A stretch of DNA of 33,710 nucleotides from Nitrospirota bacterium (GCA_023480765.1 JAMCWZ010000054.1:1-33710), one strand, 5' to 3'. Shown: positions 1 through 7,624, counted from the first letter of the stretch. A program made the numbers and translations. The notes: generated by a model from the letters alone, not told the origin.

Positions 1-3
1 CTA

Positions 4-186
4 TCATTTACAACCCAGCGCGGCCAACGGACAGGAAACAACACAATATCGGCAGAGTATACAGAGTGCGTCCTTTTTTTCTCCCCGAACAGAGAGAACT
101 CCAGTCGGGCAGATCTCCTCGCATTCTCCGCAGTTTGTACACAGAGAGTCGTCGACTCTGATCTTCTCTCCTGCAATGACTTTCAT
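4..186 (-). CDS. Small 2[4Fe-4S] ferredoxin
   Basis: This 60-residue protein is a bacterial-type 8Fe ferredoxin, a soluble one-electron carrier. It has two complete cluster motifs, Cys16-x2-Cys19-x2-Cys22-x3-Cys26-Pro and Cys42-x2-Cys45-x2-Cys48-x3-Cys52-Pro, and almost nothing else, which is the standard length for the family. The frame closes with TGA inside the window, so the gene is complete. It follows the Nudix hydrolase gene by 21 bases on the same strand and is probably the last gene seen of the long respiratory operon. The redox partner cannot be told from sequence. An electron donor role for the CcoG-like iron-sulfur protein upstream is possible but only inferred. Confidence 0.9.
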   Translation of the reverse strand: MKVIAGEKIRVDDSLCTNCGECEEICPTGVLSVRGEKKDALCILCRYCVVSCPLAALGCK

Positions 187-207
187 GATATCACACCCGT
201 CCGGTCC

Positions 208-810
208 TTACCTTCCCGGCGAACCGGATACCCCCAATCTTTCCAGAACAAGAAAAAGCCCGACAAGAGACTTTGCGTCCGTAATTTCTCCCGACCGTAT
301 TTTTTTTTGAACATCCTCCGGACGGAGAAGGAGAATTTCCTCGATGGCCTCTCCCTCCTCCGGGTGGCTGTCTTCCAGACTGCCCCCCATGGAAAGGAAA
401 AGATGGATTCGTTCGTTGCAGAATCCGGGGGTCGTCCGAATCGATGTCAAAAAAGAAAGATGTCCTCCAACGACCCCCGTTTCTTCGGAAAGTTCTCGCC
501 GGGCAGCCGCCAGAAAATCTTCCCCCGGATCCACTTTTCCGGCGGGAATTTCCAGAATAGAGTCCTTCACAGAAGGACGGAACTGTCGTATCAGAAGGAT
601 TTTCTCCTCAACTACAGGAACGACTGCGACTCCCTCTCCAAAGAGGACTGTCTCATGTCGATAAATCCTGTTTCTGGAGTCCTGCCACTCTTGAACCGCG
701 ACGGATATCCGTTTTCCATTAAAAACCTGAACATCCCTGGAGGAGAGATGCACCAGTGGAGTCGGGGTCTTGTCGGAATCCGAAGTGCCCGAGCGGTCAG
801 GGGACGGCAT
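208..810 (-). CDS. Nudix hydrolase, ADP-ribose pyrophosphatase-like
   Basis: A 200-residue Nudix hydrolase. The Nudix box spans about residues 91-113 with Gly91, Glu97, Arg105-Glu106-Leu107, Glu109-Glu110 and Gly112 in the consensus order. The N-terminal domain-swap type strand region and the phrase RQFRP (about 75-79) are typical of the ADP-ribose/NUDT5 branch, which splits nucleoside-diphosphate sugars with Mg2+. The chosen ATG overlaps the end of the DUF420-like gene by 14 bases. It has no strong ribosome site, so an internal GTG near residue 20 is an alternative start. Family membership is clear. The exact substrate is inferred from sequence resemblance only. Its place behind respiratory genes looks like housekeeping co-transcription. 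Confidence 0.85.
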   Translation of the reverse strand: MPSPDRSGTSDSDKTPTPLVHLSSRDVQVFNGKRISVAVQEWQDSRNRIYRHETVLFGEGVAVVPVVEEKILLIRQFRPSVKDSILEIPAGKVDPGEDFLAAARRELSEETGVVGGHLSFLTSIRTTPGFCNERIHLFLSMGGSLEDSHPEEGEAIEEILLLRPEDVQKKIRSGEITDAKSLVGLFLVLERLGVSGSPGR

Positions 811-1432
811 TGCGGTTTCGAACCCGACCGATATAATAAAGGACAGCCATCAGGGCAAGGATGAGGAAAGATCCGATTCCGGACAGGGCGCCTATCGAGG
901 ATCGGAATCCATAGGAAGGAGTGCGCGCTGGGTTGTAAATGATAAAAAGCATGGCATATACCGAATAGGCGGTAATGACGGAAAAGATAAAACAGATGAG
1001 CGTCACCCATCCCAGTCTTCGATGGACCAGCGGATTTTTAACGAGGACCCTTTGTCCCCCTTCAACGGCGCTGGAGATAAAACCGTTGAAAACCACGATT
1101 CCCGTCAATACCAGAGCTGCAGTCGAGACGAGCGAATGGAAAATGATCACCGGATAATACACCAGATACTTTACAAAATCCGGCCCCCCAAAACCGATAA
1201 TGCCGACAATGTACTGTTGGGCAAGATACATCAGGAACCAGGCTGCCACCAGAACCGCCGAAATCAACATCGTGTTGTGATGCAATGTTCCCCGGTGTTT
1301 TCTTCCAAAAAATCCGCCAAGTCCAAGAAAGCTGAAGACAACCGTTTCAGAGGTCACCGTCAGATCCCACCAGAAATCTGCTTTCGTGCCCAAAAACCCA
1401 TGCATGATCCTTTTACTCCCTTCAAGCCCCAT
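797..1432 (-). CDS. DUF420/CtaM-like membrane protein, probable haem-copper oxidase assembly factor
   Basis: About 211 residues with several hydrophobic spans. The segment reading HRGTLHHNTM followed by a transmembrane helix, and the later VHRRLGWVT segment before another helix, fit the DUF420 (YozB/CtaM) family. CtaM is known to be needed for maturation of a haem-copper oxidase in Firmicutes. I chose the ATG at 1432 because it sits 11 bases inside the end of the preceding gene, a typical coupled start. A 73-residue upstream extension of the same frame overlaps the preceding gene heavily and does not look like protein. Its location next to ccoG supports an oxidase assembly role. The family call is from memory of the motif pattern and is moderately sure. 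Confidence 0.65.
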   Translation of the reverse strand: MGLEGSKRIMHGFLGTKADFWWDLTVTSETVVFSFLGLGGFFGRKHRGTLHHNTMLISAVLVAAWFLMYLAQQYIVGIIGFGGPDFVKYLVYYPVIIFHSLVSTAALVLTGIVVFNGFISSAVEGGQRVLVKNPLVHRRLGWVTLICFIFSVITAYSVYAMLFIIYNPARTPSYGFRSSIGALSGIGSFLILALMAVLYYIGRVRNRNAVP

Positions 1433-1721
1433 GTTGCTCTGGAGAGTCTTTGCTTTCCAGAGCACGGCAAACAAGATACCAGATAAAAAACGGAACAACT
1501 CCGGCAAACAGGAAGACCATTCCGAAGAGAATCGAAAACCCGAGAAACGCATCGCCTGGTGTTTTTCCGACCAGCCGGAAAAAAGAGTAGAGGAAATGAC
1601 CGCCCAAAAGATTGGGAACCATAAAGGTGTAACCAAATCCCCAAAAAGCAAAAATCGCGGTCATCAACGGATGCTTTTTGGCCAATGCGAGAACAGGAGG
1701 GCGAGAAGATCCCGGGGTCAC
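1422..1721 (-). CDS. Small membrane protein of unknown function (two helices)
   Basis: I do not recognise this protein. It has two hydrophobic helices separated by a short Gly/Lys loop, the first beginning after a proline- and lysine-rich N terminus. Three starts are possible: a TTG at 1766 that lies only one base after an AAGGAG, a GTG at 1748, and a GTG at 1721 preceded by GAGG at good spacing. I use the last one, giving 99 residues, because it also begins just after the stop of the upstream gene. Downstream it overlaps the DUF420-like start. The tight position between two membrane genes of the oxidase accessory cluster suggests a subunit or assembly partner, but nothing in the sequence proves that. 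Confidence 0.6.
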   Translation of the reverse strand: MTPGSSRPPVLALAKKHPLMTAIFAFWGFGYTFMVPNLLGGHFLYSFFRLVGKTPGDAFLGFSILFGMVFLFAGVVPFFIWYLVCRALESKDSPEQHGA

Positions 1722-1728
1722 CTCTGCC

Positions 1729-2196
1729 TCAGTTTTTGCTTTTTTCACTATCCCGAATCCCTTCAAGCTCCTTCAGGAGCTTGGTAAACTGCTCTTTTGT
1801 AACCGAGTTTCTCCGGATAGTCGCCTGCACTCTTCTCTTGTCAACGGTATCCCCCCACACACCAAGAATTGTTCTCCCGCCCTGAAAATTCAGCTTCCGG
1901 ACAATTTCGTCCGCATCTCCGTTTTTCCACTCCAGGATGACACTTTTGTCTGTCGTCGTCACCGATTTCAAAGATCGGGGAGTCAGCAAGAGACAATTGT
2001 TGAGAACGGACGTGTAACCGGAAAACAGTGCAAGCCAGAACGAAAAGAAAAAGACATAGAAGAGAACGGACGGATGACCTTGACCATAGTATTCATAACT
2101 CAGAATTCCCGACATGAAAAGGGCGGACCCATGGAAAAGCCCGCTCCAGAGAGCACCTTTTTTGTCCGGAATCAGCACGTACCGTTCTTTTTCCAT
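1729..2196 (-). CDS. Hypothetical membrane protein with C-terminal soluble domain
   Basis: A 155-residue protein that I do not recognise. Two hydrophobic helices lie at about residues 17-33 and 43-70, followed by a charged cytoplasmic-looking domain of about 85 residues with alternating strand-like segments, resembling the general layout of PH-like bacterial membrane proteins. The start ATG has a GAGGAG some 13 bases upstream and a closer GGGA. It lies 75 bases downstream of ccoG on the same strand. No cofactor-binding cysteine or histidine pattern is seen. A role connected to respiratory complex assembly is suggested only by position. Confidence 0.65.
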   Translation of the reverse strand: MEKERYVLIPDKKGALWSGLFHGSALFMSGILSYEYYGQGHPSVLFYVFFFSFWLALFSGYTSVLNNCLLLTPRSLKSVTTTDKSVILEWKNGDADEIVRKLNFQGGRTILGVWGDTVDKRRVQATIRRNSVTKEQFTKLLKELEGIRDSEKSKN

Positions 2197-2271
2197 TCCC
2201 TGACCGTTCTCCTCGTTTGAACTGACATGAATTTTTCATTTCACCGACCCGCCCGCTTTCTTTTCCGGACT

Positions 2272-3600
2272 TCAGGAAGCGGGAAGAAAATACGTTGCAT
2301 CCTGACTTATCCTGCCCGGTTTGCCATTCAGGGAGCGAACGCTGATTGAAAATGGATGGACTCCCGTTCCCAGAATCCGGGCACCATTTTCCACCTCAAA
2401 AGGAAGGACGACCTGCCCCCCGGCCGGAACGCTGACCGTCTTGCTTTGCCAGGAAGCAGACCGGACCGGCAATCCGGATTCACGAATCCGGTACAGGTGC
2501 GGATAAGGAGTCTTGTTCGTCAGACGAATACTGTACTGGTTAAGTTGCCCGGGAATCTGGCTTAACGTCATGTGGAACGGCATATAGGTCACAATCCCGT
2601 AAATGAAGAGAGACAACGGGATCAAACTGAAGGAGCCGGCCATGACAAAACGGGTCAGAACCGGGGAAAGCTTGTTAATATGACGTTTCCCGGACTCGTC
2701 GATCCGGATCCCGTTAAAGTGGAATGTCAGGAGGGACGGAACACCCCTTTTCGCGGAGTAGTCCTCGCACGTGACAACACATTCACCGCAATTGATGCAA
2801 CGCGTATAGTTTTTGGTGTCCCTGGGATCAATATCGACGATGCAGGATTGGACACACAGATTGCAACCGGTGCATTCACTGCGTCTCGAATCTTCGAAGG
2901 CGACCTTCATTGTTCCTTCCGACTTGAAGAAATGCTGCCAGAGAGGATAGGGGCAGACCCAGTTGCACCAATAGTGCCGGATCAGAAACAAGTTCAAAAG
3001 CATCACCGCACTGATGCCGCCCATCACCCACATCAGTTGACGGAGATTCTTTCCTGTCGTGAAGTCCTGCCAGATTTGGGAAGGAGGAATGAAATAACCC
3101 GCAAAAACAACTCCGGTACCGATAGAGATTAATGTCACGAGGCCTATAAAAACTGCCCACTCGCGGACACCGATATTGGACGGAAGTTTTTGGGGACGAC
3201 TCGTCAGGGTATCGAGACCAATGGCATGCTTATGACGCTTGAAAATTTTTTTGACCAGAAAATCAACGAACTCGGAGAGGGTGTTCTGGACACAGGCCCA
3301 TCCGCAATACACCATTCCAAGGACCGAATAGACGGTTGCTGCACCGGAAATTAAAAAAAGCCAGAACGGCAGAACAAGAAAAAAGTCGCTCCACCAGATT
3401 TGATACCCGTCTACCAGAAATCGCCCGGACCCAAGATCGATCCGAAACAAACCCGTAAACGGAAGACCTGCGAGAATGATCAGAAAAACGCCCTGGACGA
3501 CGTATCTGGCTGTCGTAACACGAAGATATTTCCGAAACCCTGTCTTCTTCTGAACAGTCGGCATCGGAATAAGAGAGGGACTCTTAACTGTCGCAGACAT
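2272..3600 (-). CDS. ccoG: CcoG (RdxA/FixG-type) cytochrome oxidase accessory iron-sulfur membrane protein
   Basis: A 442-residue membrane ferredoxin. Several helices surround a 2[4Fe-4S] domain in the middle, with motifs Cys-x2-Cys-x2-Cys-x3-Cys in the phrases ECTGCNLCVQSC and RCINCGECVVTC. Upstream is the family phrase YCGWACVQNTLSE, equivalent to the conserved cysteine segment of CcoG. The C-terminal part is a periplasmic immunoglobulin-like domain. CcoG proteins are known to act in cbb3 oxidase biogenesis, where reduction of copper has been shown. I chose ATG 3600 because an AGGTGAGGAG ribosome site precedes it. The frame runs 21 codons further up without a convincing start. It lies in the middle of the accessory operon, 85 bases after the upstream gene. 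Confidence 0.9.
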   Translation of the reverse strand: MSATVKSPSLIPMPTVQKKTGFRKYLRVTTARYVVQGVFLIILAGLPFTGLFRIDLGSGRFLVDGYQIWWSDFFLVLPFWLFLISGAATVYSVLGMVYCGWACVQNTLSEFVDFLVKKIFKRHKHAIGLDTLTSRPQKLPSNIGVREWAVFIGLVTLISIGTGVVFAGYFIPPSQIWQDFTTGKNLRQLMWVMGGISAVMLLNLFLIRHYWCNWVCPYPLWQHFFKSEGTMKVAFEDSRRSECTGCNLCVQSCIVDIDPRDTKNYTRCINCGECVVTCEDYSAKRGVPSLLTFHFNGIRIDESGKRHINKLSPVLTRFVMAGSFSLIPLSLFIYGIVTYMPFHMTLSQIPGQLNQYSIRLTNKTPYPHLYRIRESGLPVRSASWQSKTVSVPAGGQVVLPFEVENGARILGTGVHPFSISVRSLNGKPGRISQDATYFLPAS

Positions 3601-3685
3601 ATCGCAACTCCTCACCTGAAGAGCATTGTGAGACCAAACTTTCTCCGGAAGCCTTCCGCACACTCCCGGCTTGCTCTACGGAAGA

Positions 3686-3955
3686 CTACTCTTCCGTCTT
3701 GTCATCCTTGCCCAGTTTGTTGGCTTCAATTTCATGCCGCCAGTACCAGGAAACACCCAGATACAAAAAGAGCGGCGTCAGGACTCCGAGCATAAAGATC
3801 AGATAGGCAATCCAGGGTACGCCGAGGGTGACATGAACATATCGCGGCATGTAGGCAAAGGCATCTCTTTGAAAAGCACCAAAAAAAGAACCGGCTGTCC
3901 CCAGAGAAACGGCCACAACAGTTGATGCTTTCTGATACTTCGCTCGAAATAGCAT
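3686..3955 (-). CDS. Small single-helix membrane protein, unknown
   Basis: I do not recognise this 89-residue protein. It has a weakly hydrophobic N-terminal segment and one strong helix (about residues 45-68) followed by a tryptophan- and tyrosine-rich stretch and a charged, lysine/glutamate-rich C terminus. That layout is common in small subunits of respiratory complexes. The ATG at 3955 starts one base after the stop of the CcoN-like gene upstream, implying translational coupling. The frame also stays open 12 codons further up inside that gene. Position between a partial oxidase-subunit-I homologue and ccoG makes it a candidate accessory subunit. Confidence 0.6.
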   Translation of the reverse strand: MLFRAKYQKASTVVAVSLGTAGSFFGAFQRDAFAYMPRYVHVTLGVPWIAYLIFMLGVLTPLFLYLGVSWYWRHEIEANKLGKDDKTEE

Positions 3956-3956
3956 T

Positions 3957-4523
3957 TCACATCGCCGCTTCGAAAACTGGCACTTTGTCATTTTCCCGCT
4001 CGCTCACTGGAATCTGTTTTTTTCCCTTCGCGACCTGGACTGTATTGTAAATATTGTATGCAAAGACAAAATTCGCAAACAATACCAACATACCGAACAT
4101 TCCCACCATTTCCATATACGGTGTCTCAACAGGTTTGATATTCGCCACATTTCCATGCAGCAGAATCATGCCGCCCTTGTAACCGGCAATGCTAAACGCA
4201 AGAACCATCCCGACAAGGCCGATATTGTGCGTCCAGAAATGGATCCTCATCAGCCGGTAACTATAGAGAGGGCATTGGTATAAACGGGGAACAACGTAAT
4301 AGATTGTCCCGAAAATTGCCATTTCGACCCATCCCAGCAAGTTGATATGTGTATGTCCAAGCACGATCAAATCCGAAGGTCCCCCTGCCCCAGCCTGCAC
4401 AAAAGTCCGGAACTGTTCGACGCCTCCCATGATCGATCCCCAGGAAAATCCGATAATGGCGTACAGAAGACACGCATAATAGAATTTCATGGTGTAGTCC
4501 TTGATTGCCATTTCTCTTCCCAT
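3957..4523 (-). CDS. Short four-helix protein resembling part of haem-copper oxidase/NO reductase subunit I (CcoN/NorB-like)
   Basis: This 188-residue protein has four hydrophobic helices at about 13-35, 52-78, 93-115 and 135-160. The second contains Gly-His57-Thr-His59-Ile-Asn-Leu-Leu-Gly-Trp and then YYVVPR, the pattern seen around the low-spin haem b ligand in helix II of CcoN/NorB-type subunits. Helix three adds His95 and His99. A real CcoN has about twelve helices and six metal-ligand histidines, so this is only a fragment-sized relative and cannot form the whole binuclear site. The ATG has AAGGAG seven to eight bases upstream. It shares the operon with a second such protein, ccoG and a ccoS-like gene, suggesting a haem b-binding membrane subunit. 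Function is inferred. Confidence 0.7.
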   Translation of the reverse strand: MGREMAIKDYTMKFYYACLLYAIIGFSWGSIMGGVEQFRTFVQAGAGGPSDLIVLGHTHINLLGWVEMAIFGTIYYVVPRLYQCPLYSYRLMRIHFWTHNIGLVGMVLAFSIAGYKGGMILLHGNVANIKPVETPYMEMVGMFGMLVLFANFVFAYNIYNTVQVAKGKKQIPVSERENDKVPVFEAAM

Positions 4524-4559
4524 CTCGCTCTCCTTGCTTTTTGGACACTCAGGTTTCTT

Positions 4560-5648
4560 CTACTGACTTGGAGCATCCTTACAGGTCCGGAACCCGAAAA
4601 AATCCGACGCATAATCTGGCCAGGTCGGATTCCTGGCTGTTGTCCGGGCACTATACTGATCGCTCTTCCATGAACCTCCCCGAAGAACCTTATAAACCTT
4701 CCCCCGGACGCGGTTGAGAGTCCCGGTTGCATCAACCTTATACGCAAAATAACGGGCTTTGTTGGCCGTATTTCCGGGATAAGGCGCATAGTCCGAACTG
4801 GTCCATTCGAAGACATTTCCAGCCATATCGTACAACCCGTAAGGACTGATCCCCGCACTATATCGTTTGACCGGGGTTGTATCTCCAACCGTGTAATTGG
4901 CATTGGCACGCCGGGGGTCCCACTGGTTTCCCCAGGGCCACATTCTGCCGTCGGTCCCCCTTGCTGCTTTTTCCCATTCCTCTTCCGAACAGAGCCGGCT
5001 TCCTTCCCACTTGCTATAGTCGACGGCATTGTAATAGCTGACAAACGTCACCGGGTGATCTCCCTTTGAAGGAGGATAATTCCTGTTCTTCCACCCCGGT
5101 GGAGCAATATAGTTTTGGCTGTCAATGAATTTCTTGTAATCCTTGTTCGTGACCAGGGTTTTTCGAATAAAATATCCCGGCAGAAAAACCTTATGCACGG
5201 GCTTTTCGTCAAAATTCGCAAAAGGATCGTCCCCCCCCATCAGGAAAGGACCCGGCGGAATGTAAACGAACCCTTTCGGTACGGACATTCCCGCTTTTGT
5301 CTGAACAGCGATTTGTTTTGTGGGCATCAGGCTCGCATTCATTCCGCCGTTTGCATCCTTCACGACGGGAAGATTGGAAGACAGCCTTGGAACCACACCG
5401 CCCATGGGCCGAAAATTGCCGGGCTCTTTCCCATGTGTGCGAACACTCTCTTTCGAGAGTCTGTTGATTCGGTTGGACGCCAGACCAACGATCTGAATGG
5501 CACCTGCGATAAGGACCAGTGCAACAACCGTGATCGAGATGGCTTTCCAGGGAAGAGCCCATGGAGTCATTTCTTCCAGAGAGAGATCATCATCCGAGAT
5601 CGGGGTCTCCTGTTCATGAACCGGGCTTTTTTTTTCCGCATCACTCAT
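4560..5648 (-). CDS. Membrane-anchored formylglycine-generating-enzyme-fold (SUMF1-like) protein lacking catalytic cysteines
   Basis: This 362-residue protein has a charged N terminus, one transmembrane helix at about 35-57, a linker, and from about residue 125 a complete FGE-sulfatase fold with the family phrases IPPGPFLMGG, WPWGN, YDMAGNVFEWTSS and VLRGGSW, ending in FGFRTC. In active formylglycine-generating enzymes two cysteines near the C terminus bind copper and do the chemistry. Here the positions around RGGSW carry Ser and Lys and only one late Cys (357) is visible. So this is probably a structural or binding member rather than an oxidase of sulfatases. No sulfatase gene is nearby. 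It sits between two CcoN-like genes, overlapping the upstream one by an ATGA. A role in complex assembly is inference. Confidence 0.8.
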   Translation of the reverse strand: MSDAEKKSPVHEQETPISDDDLSLEEMTPWALPWKAISITVVALVLIAGAIQIVGLASNRINRLSKESVRTHGKEPGNFRPMGGVVPRLSSNLPVVKDANGGMNASLMPTKQIAVQTKAGMSVPKGFVYIPPGPFLMGGDDPFANFDEKPVHKVFLPGYFIRKTLVTNKDYKKFIDSQNYIAPPGWKNRNYPPSKGDHPVTFVSYYNAVDYSKWEGSRLCSEEEWEKAARGTDGRMWPWGNQWDPRRANANYTVGDTTPVKRYSAGISPYGLYDMAGNVFEWTSSDYAPYPGNTANKARYFAYKVDATGTLNRVRGKVYKVLRGGSWKSDQYSARTTARNPTWPDYASDFFGFRTCKDAPSQ

Positions 5649-6202
5649 TGTGCTTTCGTACCTTCTTTCAGAGGGTTGACAGAGTGGACCAGGGATTCGT
5701 TTTCCTTCCTGAAATATGTCACGAAGACATTCAGGATAAATGTCCAGTGCGCCAAACCCATTAATAATGCAGAAAAAACGAACCCTATCCGGTGGTAGGG
5801 TTGATAATGGGAGCGCGCGATCGGGTAGACGACACCTTCATCCAGCATCCGGTTTCCTTCCAGAATGCCGAAGACAAGGAGAACCAGATAAAAACCCGCC
5901 ACACCAGCCACCATCAGAATAAAGTTCGCCTGTCCTAGAACCCCGGACCAAAAACCCTTCCGTAACATCCTCGGCAGCAGGTAATACACCATTGCCATGA
6001 TGATGGATACGACCCCTCCGATCAGATTGATATGGGCATGGGCCAGAGGGTCGACCAGATGGCCCGCTTGTCCCGTGGAATGGACCCAATGTCTTAATCT
6101 TGGTGTCGACTGAAGGAATCCCTGCAGCGTTCCGATAAAAAGGCAAAAGACCCCAAAGAGAATAAATTTGAGCCCCAGCTTGTCACTTTCTTCTATCGTC
6201 AT
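5645..6202 (-). CDS. Second short four-helix CcoN/NorB-like membrane protein
   Basis: A 185-residue relative of the other short subunit-I-like protein in this operon, with four to five hydrophobic helices. Helix two carries Ala-His55-Ala-His57-Ile-Asn-Leu-Ile-Gly-Gly and then YYLLPR, the same haem b-type signature. Other histidines are His132 and His137 in a loop and His152 in the last helix. The two proteins are similar in size and signature but clearly diverged, so they look like paralogues forming a heteromer rather than a recent duplication. The gene is coupled at both ends by four-base ATGA overlaps, with the 155-residue membrane gene upstream and the FGE-fold gene downstream. Haem binding is inferred, not shown. 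Confidence 0.7.
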   Translation of the reverse strand: MTIEESDKLGLKFILFGVFCLFIGTLQGFLQSTPRLRHWVHSTGQAGHLVDPLAHAHINLIGGVVSIIMAMVYYLLPRMLRKGFWSGVLGQANFILMVAGVAGFYLVLLVFGILEGNRMLDEGVVYPIARSHYQPYHRIGFVFSALLMGLAHWTFILNVFVTYFRKENESLVHSVNPLKEGTKAQ

Positions 6203-6666
6203 GGCTTGATTCCCCTTTCAGAGGTCGATGGCGCATTCTGCGACATGGATTCCCGCAAACGAGCTTCTCTCCGCCTGCGCTGATCCCTTTTTTTTCTGAG
6301 AACTTCCCCTGCCCATCCACCGGAAAAGGACACTTCCGGGACGGTAATAAAAAAAATCATCATGAACGGGGCAGTCGGAATTCCGATTGAGTGATAGTCT
6401 GCATGGCGGGATGCAATCAGATAGGCAACAAGGATATATGTCATGGGGGGAATAGCTGCCAGAAATTTCCCCCAAGGACCAATCCAGTACCCAACAAGAA
6501 AGGAAACCAGAATAGGAACCAGAAGATAGGTCCAGAGGATGCCGCCTCCGAAGAGATGATGGAAAGCTCCCTCAGTCAAATGAAACATACGGTCCAGCAG
6601 GGCAAACAACAAAACGCCGGAAAGTATCGCCAGGGGAATTCTGATCACTGGTGGAAGATCGAGCAA
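6199..6666 (-). CDS. Hypothetical polytopic membrane protein
   Basis: This 155-residue protein is not recognised. It has three or four hydrophobic helices in the first 115 residues, with histidines in and near them (His24, His31, His32 and a His-Ala-Asp-Tyr-His group near 88-92), then an arginine-rich C-terminal tail that should lie in the cytoplasm. The start is a TTG with GGAGG five bases upstream. It overlaps the following CcoN-like gene by ATGA, so the products are probably made in fixed proportion. Histidines near membrane borders would suit a metal- or haem-linked subunit, but that is speculation. Confidence 0.65.
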   Translation of the reverse strand: MLDLPPVIRIPLAILSGVLLFALLDRMFHLTEGAFHHLFGGGILWTYLLVPILVSFLVGYWIGPWGKFLAAIPPMTYILVAYLIASRHADYHSIGIPTAPFMMIFFITVPEVSFSGGWAGEVLRKKRDQRRRREARLRESMSQNAPSTSERGIKP

Positions 6667-6685
6667 TGAACCCTCCGTCCGAAAA

Positions 6686-6892
6686 CTACTTTCTGTCCCT
6701 TGATTCCTGTTCTTTCATCTCTTCAATATGATGCCTGCGCTCATCATCTTCTTCCTGGAAGACGACATATTTAATATTTTCATCAAACTGTCCGTTTTTG
6801 TAGGCCCAGTAAATCCCGATCACAATAACGACAAGTGAAACGAGACCTGTTGCCGTCCACAGATAGGCTACAATTCCTTCCGGTAATTTCAT
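6686..6892 (-). CDS. ccoS: CcoS-like small membrane protein (cbb3 oxidase maturation)
   Basis: A 68-residue single-helix protein. The helix (about 10-30) runs directly into the phrase WAYKNGQFDE, matching the FWAVKSGQFDD-type signature that defines CcoS, and the tail is short and charged. CcoS is known to be needed to place haem b into the CcoN subunit of cbb3 oxidases. The ATG is preceded by GGAG at five bases. The neighbouring NorC-like cytochrome and CcoN-like proteins are possible clients. The C-terminal tail is more acidic and basic than usual, and a general membrane-anchor role cannot be excluded. Confidence 0.7.
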   Translation of the reverse strand: MKLPEGIVAYLWTATGLVSLVVIVIGIYWAYKNGQFDENIKYVVFQEEDDERRHHIEEMKEQESRDRK

Positions 6893-6928
6893 GACGTCTC
6901 CTCATCGTCTGATGAGCATGCGCCTCAA

Positions 6929-7360
6929 TCATTGCGGGGGTTTTGGGTAATTTGGTGAACCCGGCAAAGATTTGAGGCTCAGCATCAGATCTAATAGTTT
7001 GGATTTGTCTGATTCCGATATTTCCGAGAAATCCGTCGCAAATTTTCCGTCATGTCTCGTATTCGGAACCAGCTTCCTGGGATTGTCCATATACTGGACA
7101 AGCCATTCCCTGGTCCTTCTTGTGCCTTCTCCATCCATGTCCGGCCCCGCGAAATCACCTTCTCCGTAAAGAACATGACAATTTCTGCAATCGTATTTCT
7201 GGTACACCTTATAGCCCGCTTCCGTCTTTTTATTAAAAACATAGACGTCATTCGTCGACCAGAAATTAATGACATGAAATTGGCCCAGAACATAGAGGAT
7301 CATGACGACCCCTATCATCAGCCCGGCCAGAATGAAGACGACTCTTTCTCCCGTTTTCAT
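6929..7360 (-). CDS. Membrane-anchored monohaem cytochrome c, NorC-like
   Basis: A 143-residue protein with an N-terminal helix (about 8-26) that should anchor a periplasmic haem domain. The haem motif is Cys58-Arg-Asn-Cys61-His62, and the surrounding pattern GYKVYQKYDCRNCHVLYGEG resembles NorC, the cytochrome c subunit of NO reductase (…CxxCHTLLGEGAYYAP…). No clear Met-Pro axial ligand phrase is present. The place where it is expected reads VPNTRHDGK, so the sixth ligand is uncertain. It is the second gene of its operon, 11 bases after the small membrane gene, and precedes the CcoS-like gene. It likely passes electrons to the membrane complex encoded downstream. CcoO/CcoP-like ancestry is an alternative. 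Confidence 0.85.
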   Translation of the reverse strand: MKTGERVVFILAGLMIGVVMILYVLGQFHVINFWSTNDVYVFNKKTEAGYKVYQKYDCRNCHVLYGEGDFAGPDMDGEGTRRTREWLVQYMDNPRKLVPNTRHDGKFATDFSEISESDKSKLLDLMLSLKSLPGSPNYPKPPQ

Positions 7361-7371
7361 GCGTCCACCGG

Positions 7372-7578
7372 TCAGACCAGAATCTTCAGAACGAGCTGTA
7401 TCACAGCAAAAGACAAAACGACAAGGACTCCCAGAAAACTGAGGACAACGATAACTTGTTCCCCTTTTTTAAGCTTGGAAAAAGGTCCGATGATGTATCG
7501 GGACATGACCATAAAGACAAAGACAGCAGCCATGAGGAAGGTAAAAATAACGATGGAAACAGACATTTTAATATGCAT
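7372..7578 (-). CDS. Small two-helix membrane protein, first gene of the NorC-like operon
   Basis: A 68-residue protein of unknown family with two hydrophobic helices (about 6-28 and 42-66) joined by a Lys-rich loop. I chose ATG 7578 because AGAGG lies five bases upstream and because the predicted promoter would place the transcript start only about ten bases before it. A longer reading of the frame from a TTG would begin inside that promoter's -35 element and is unlikely. As the promoter-proximal gene of a respiratory operon it may be a small structural subunit, similar in layout to the small subunits of haem-copper oxidases. Confidence 0.65.
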   Translation of the reverse strand: MHIKMSVSIVIFTFLMAAVFVFMVMSRYIIGPFSKLKKGEQVIVVLSFLGVLVVLSFAVIQLVLKILV

Positions 7579-7594
7579 ATGGGCCTCTGAACCA

Positions 7595-7623
7595 AGTATA
7601 GGACCGCCAGAATCAGAGGTCAA
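7595..7623 (-). promoter_or_regulatory. Sigma70-like promoter of the NorC-like/ccoG operon
   Basis: Read on the minus strand, TTGACC (7623-7618) and TATACT (7600-7595) are separated by exactly 17 bases, each matching five of six consensus positions. The expected transcript start is near 7588, giving a leader of roughly ten bases before the ATG at 7578 with AGAGG as ribosome site. The -35 element directly abuts the terminator of the preceding operon. Confidence 0.65.
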
Positions 7624-7624
7624 T

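Noticed and set aside
1433..1651. N-terminal extension of the DUF420-like frame by 73 residues
   Set aside because: It overlaps the upstream membrane-protein gene in another frame and does not look like the family; the coupled ATG at 1432 is better.
3646..3658. CGGAAG/CTTCCG inverted repeat upstream of ccoG
   Set aside because: Short, no T run and not placed at a transcript end; not supported as a terminator.
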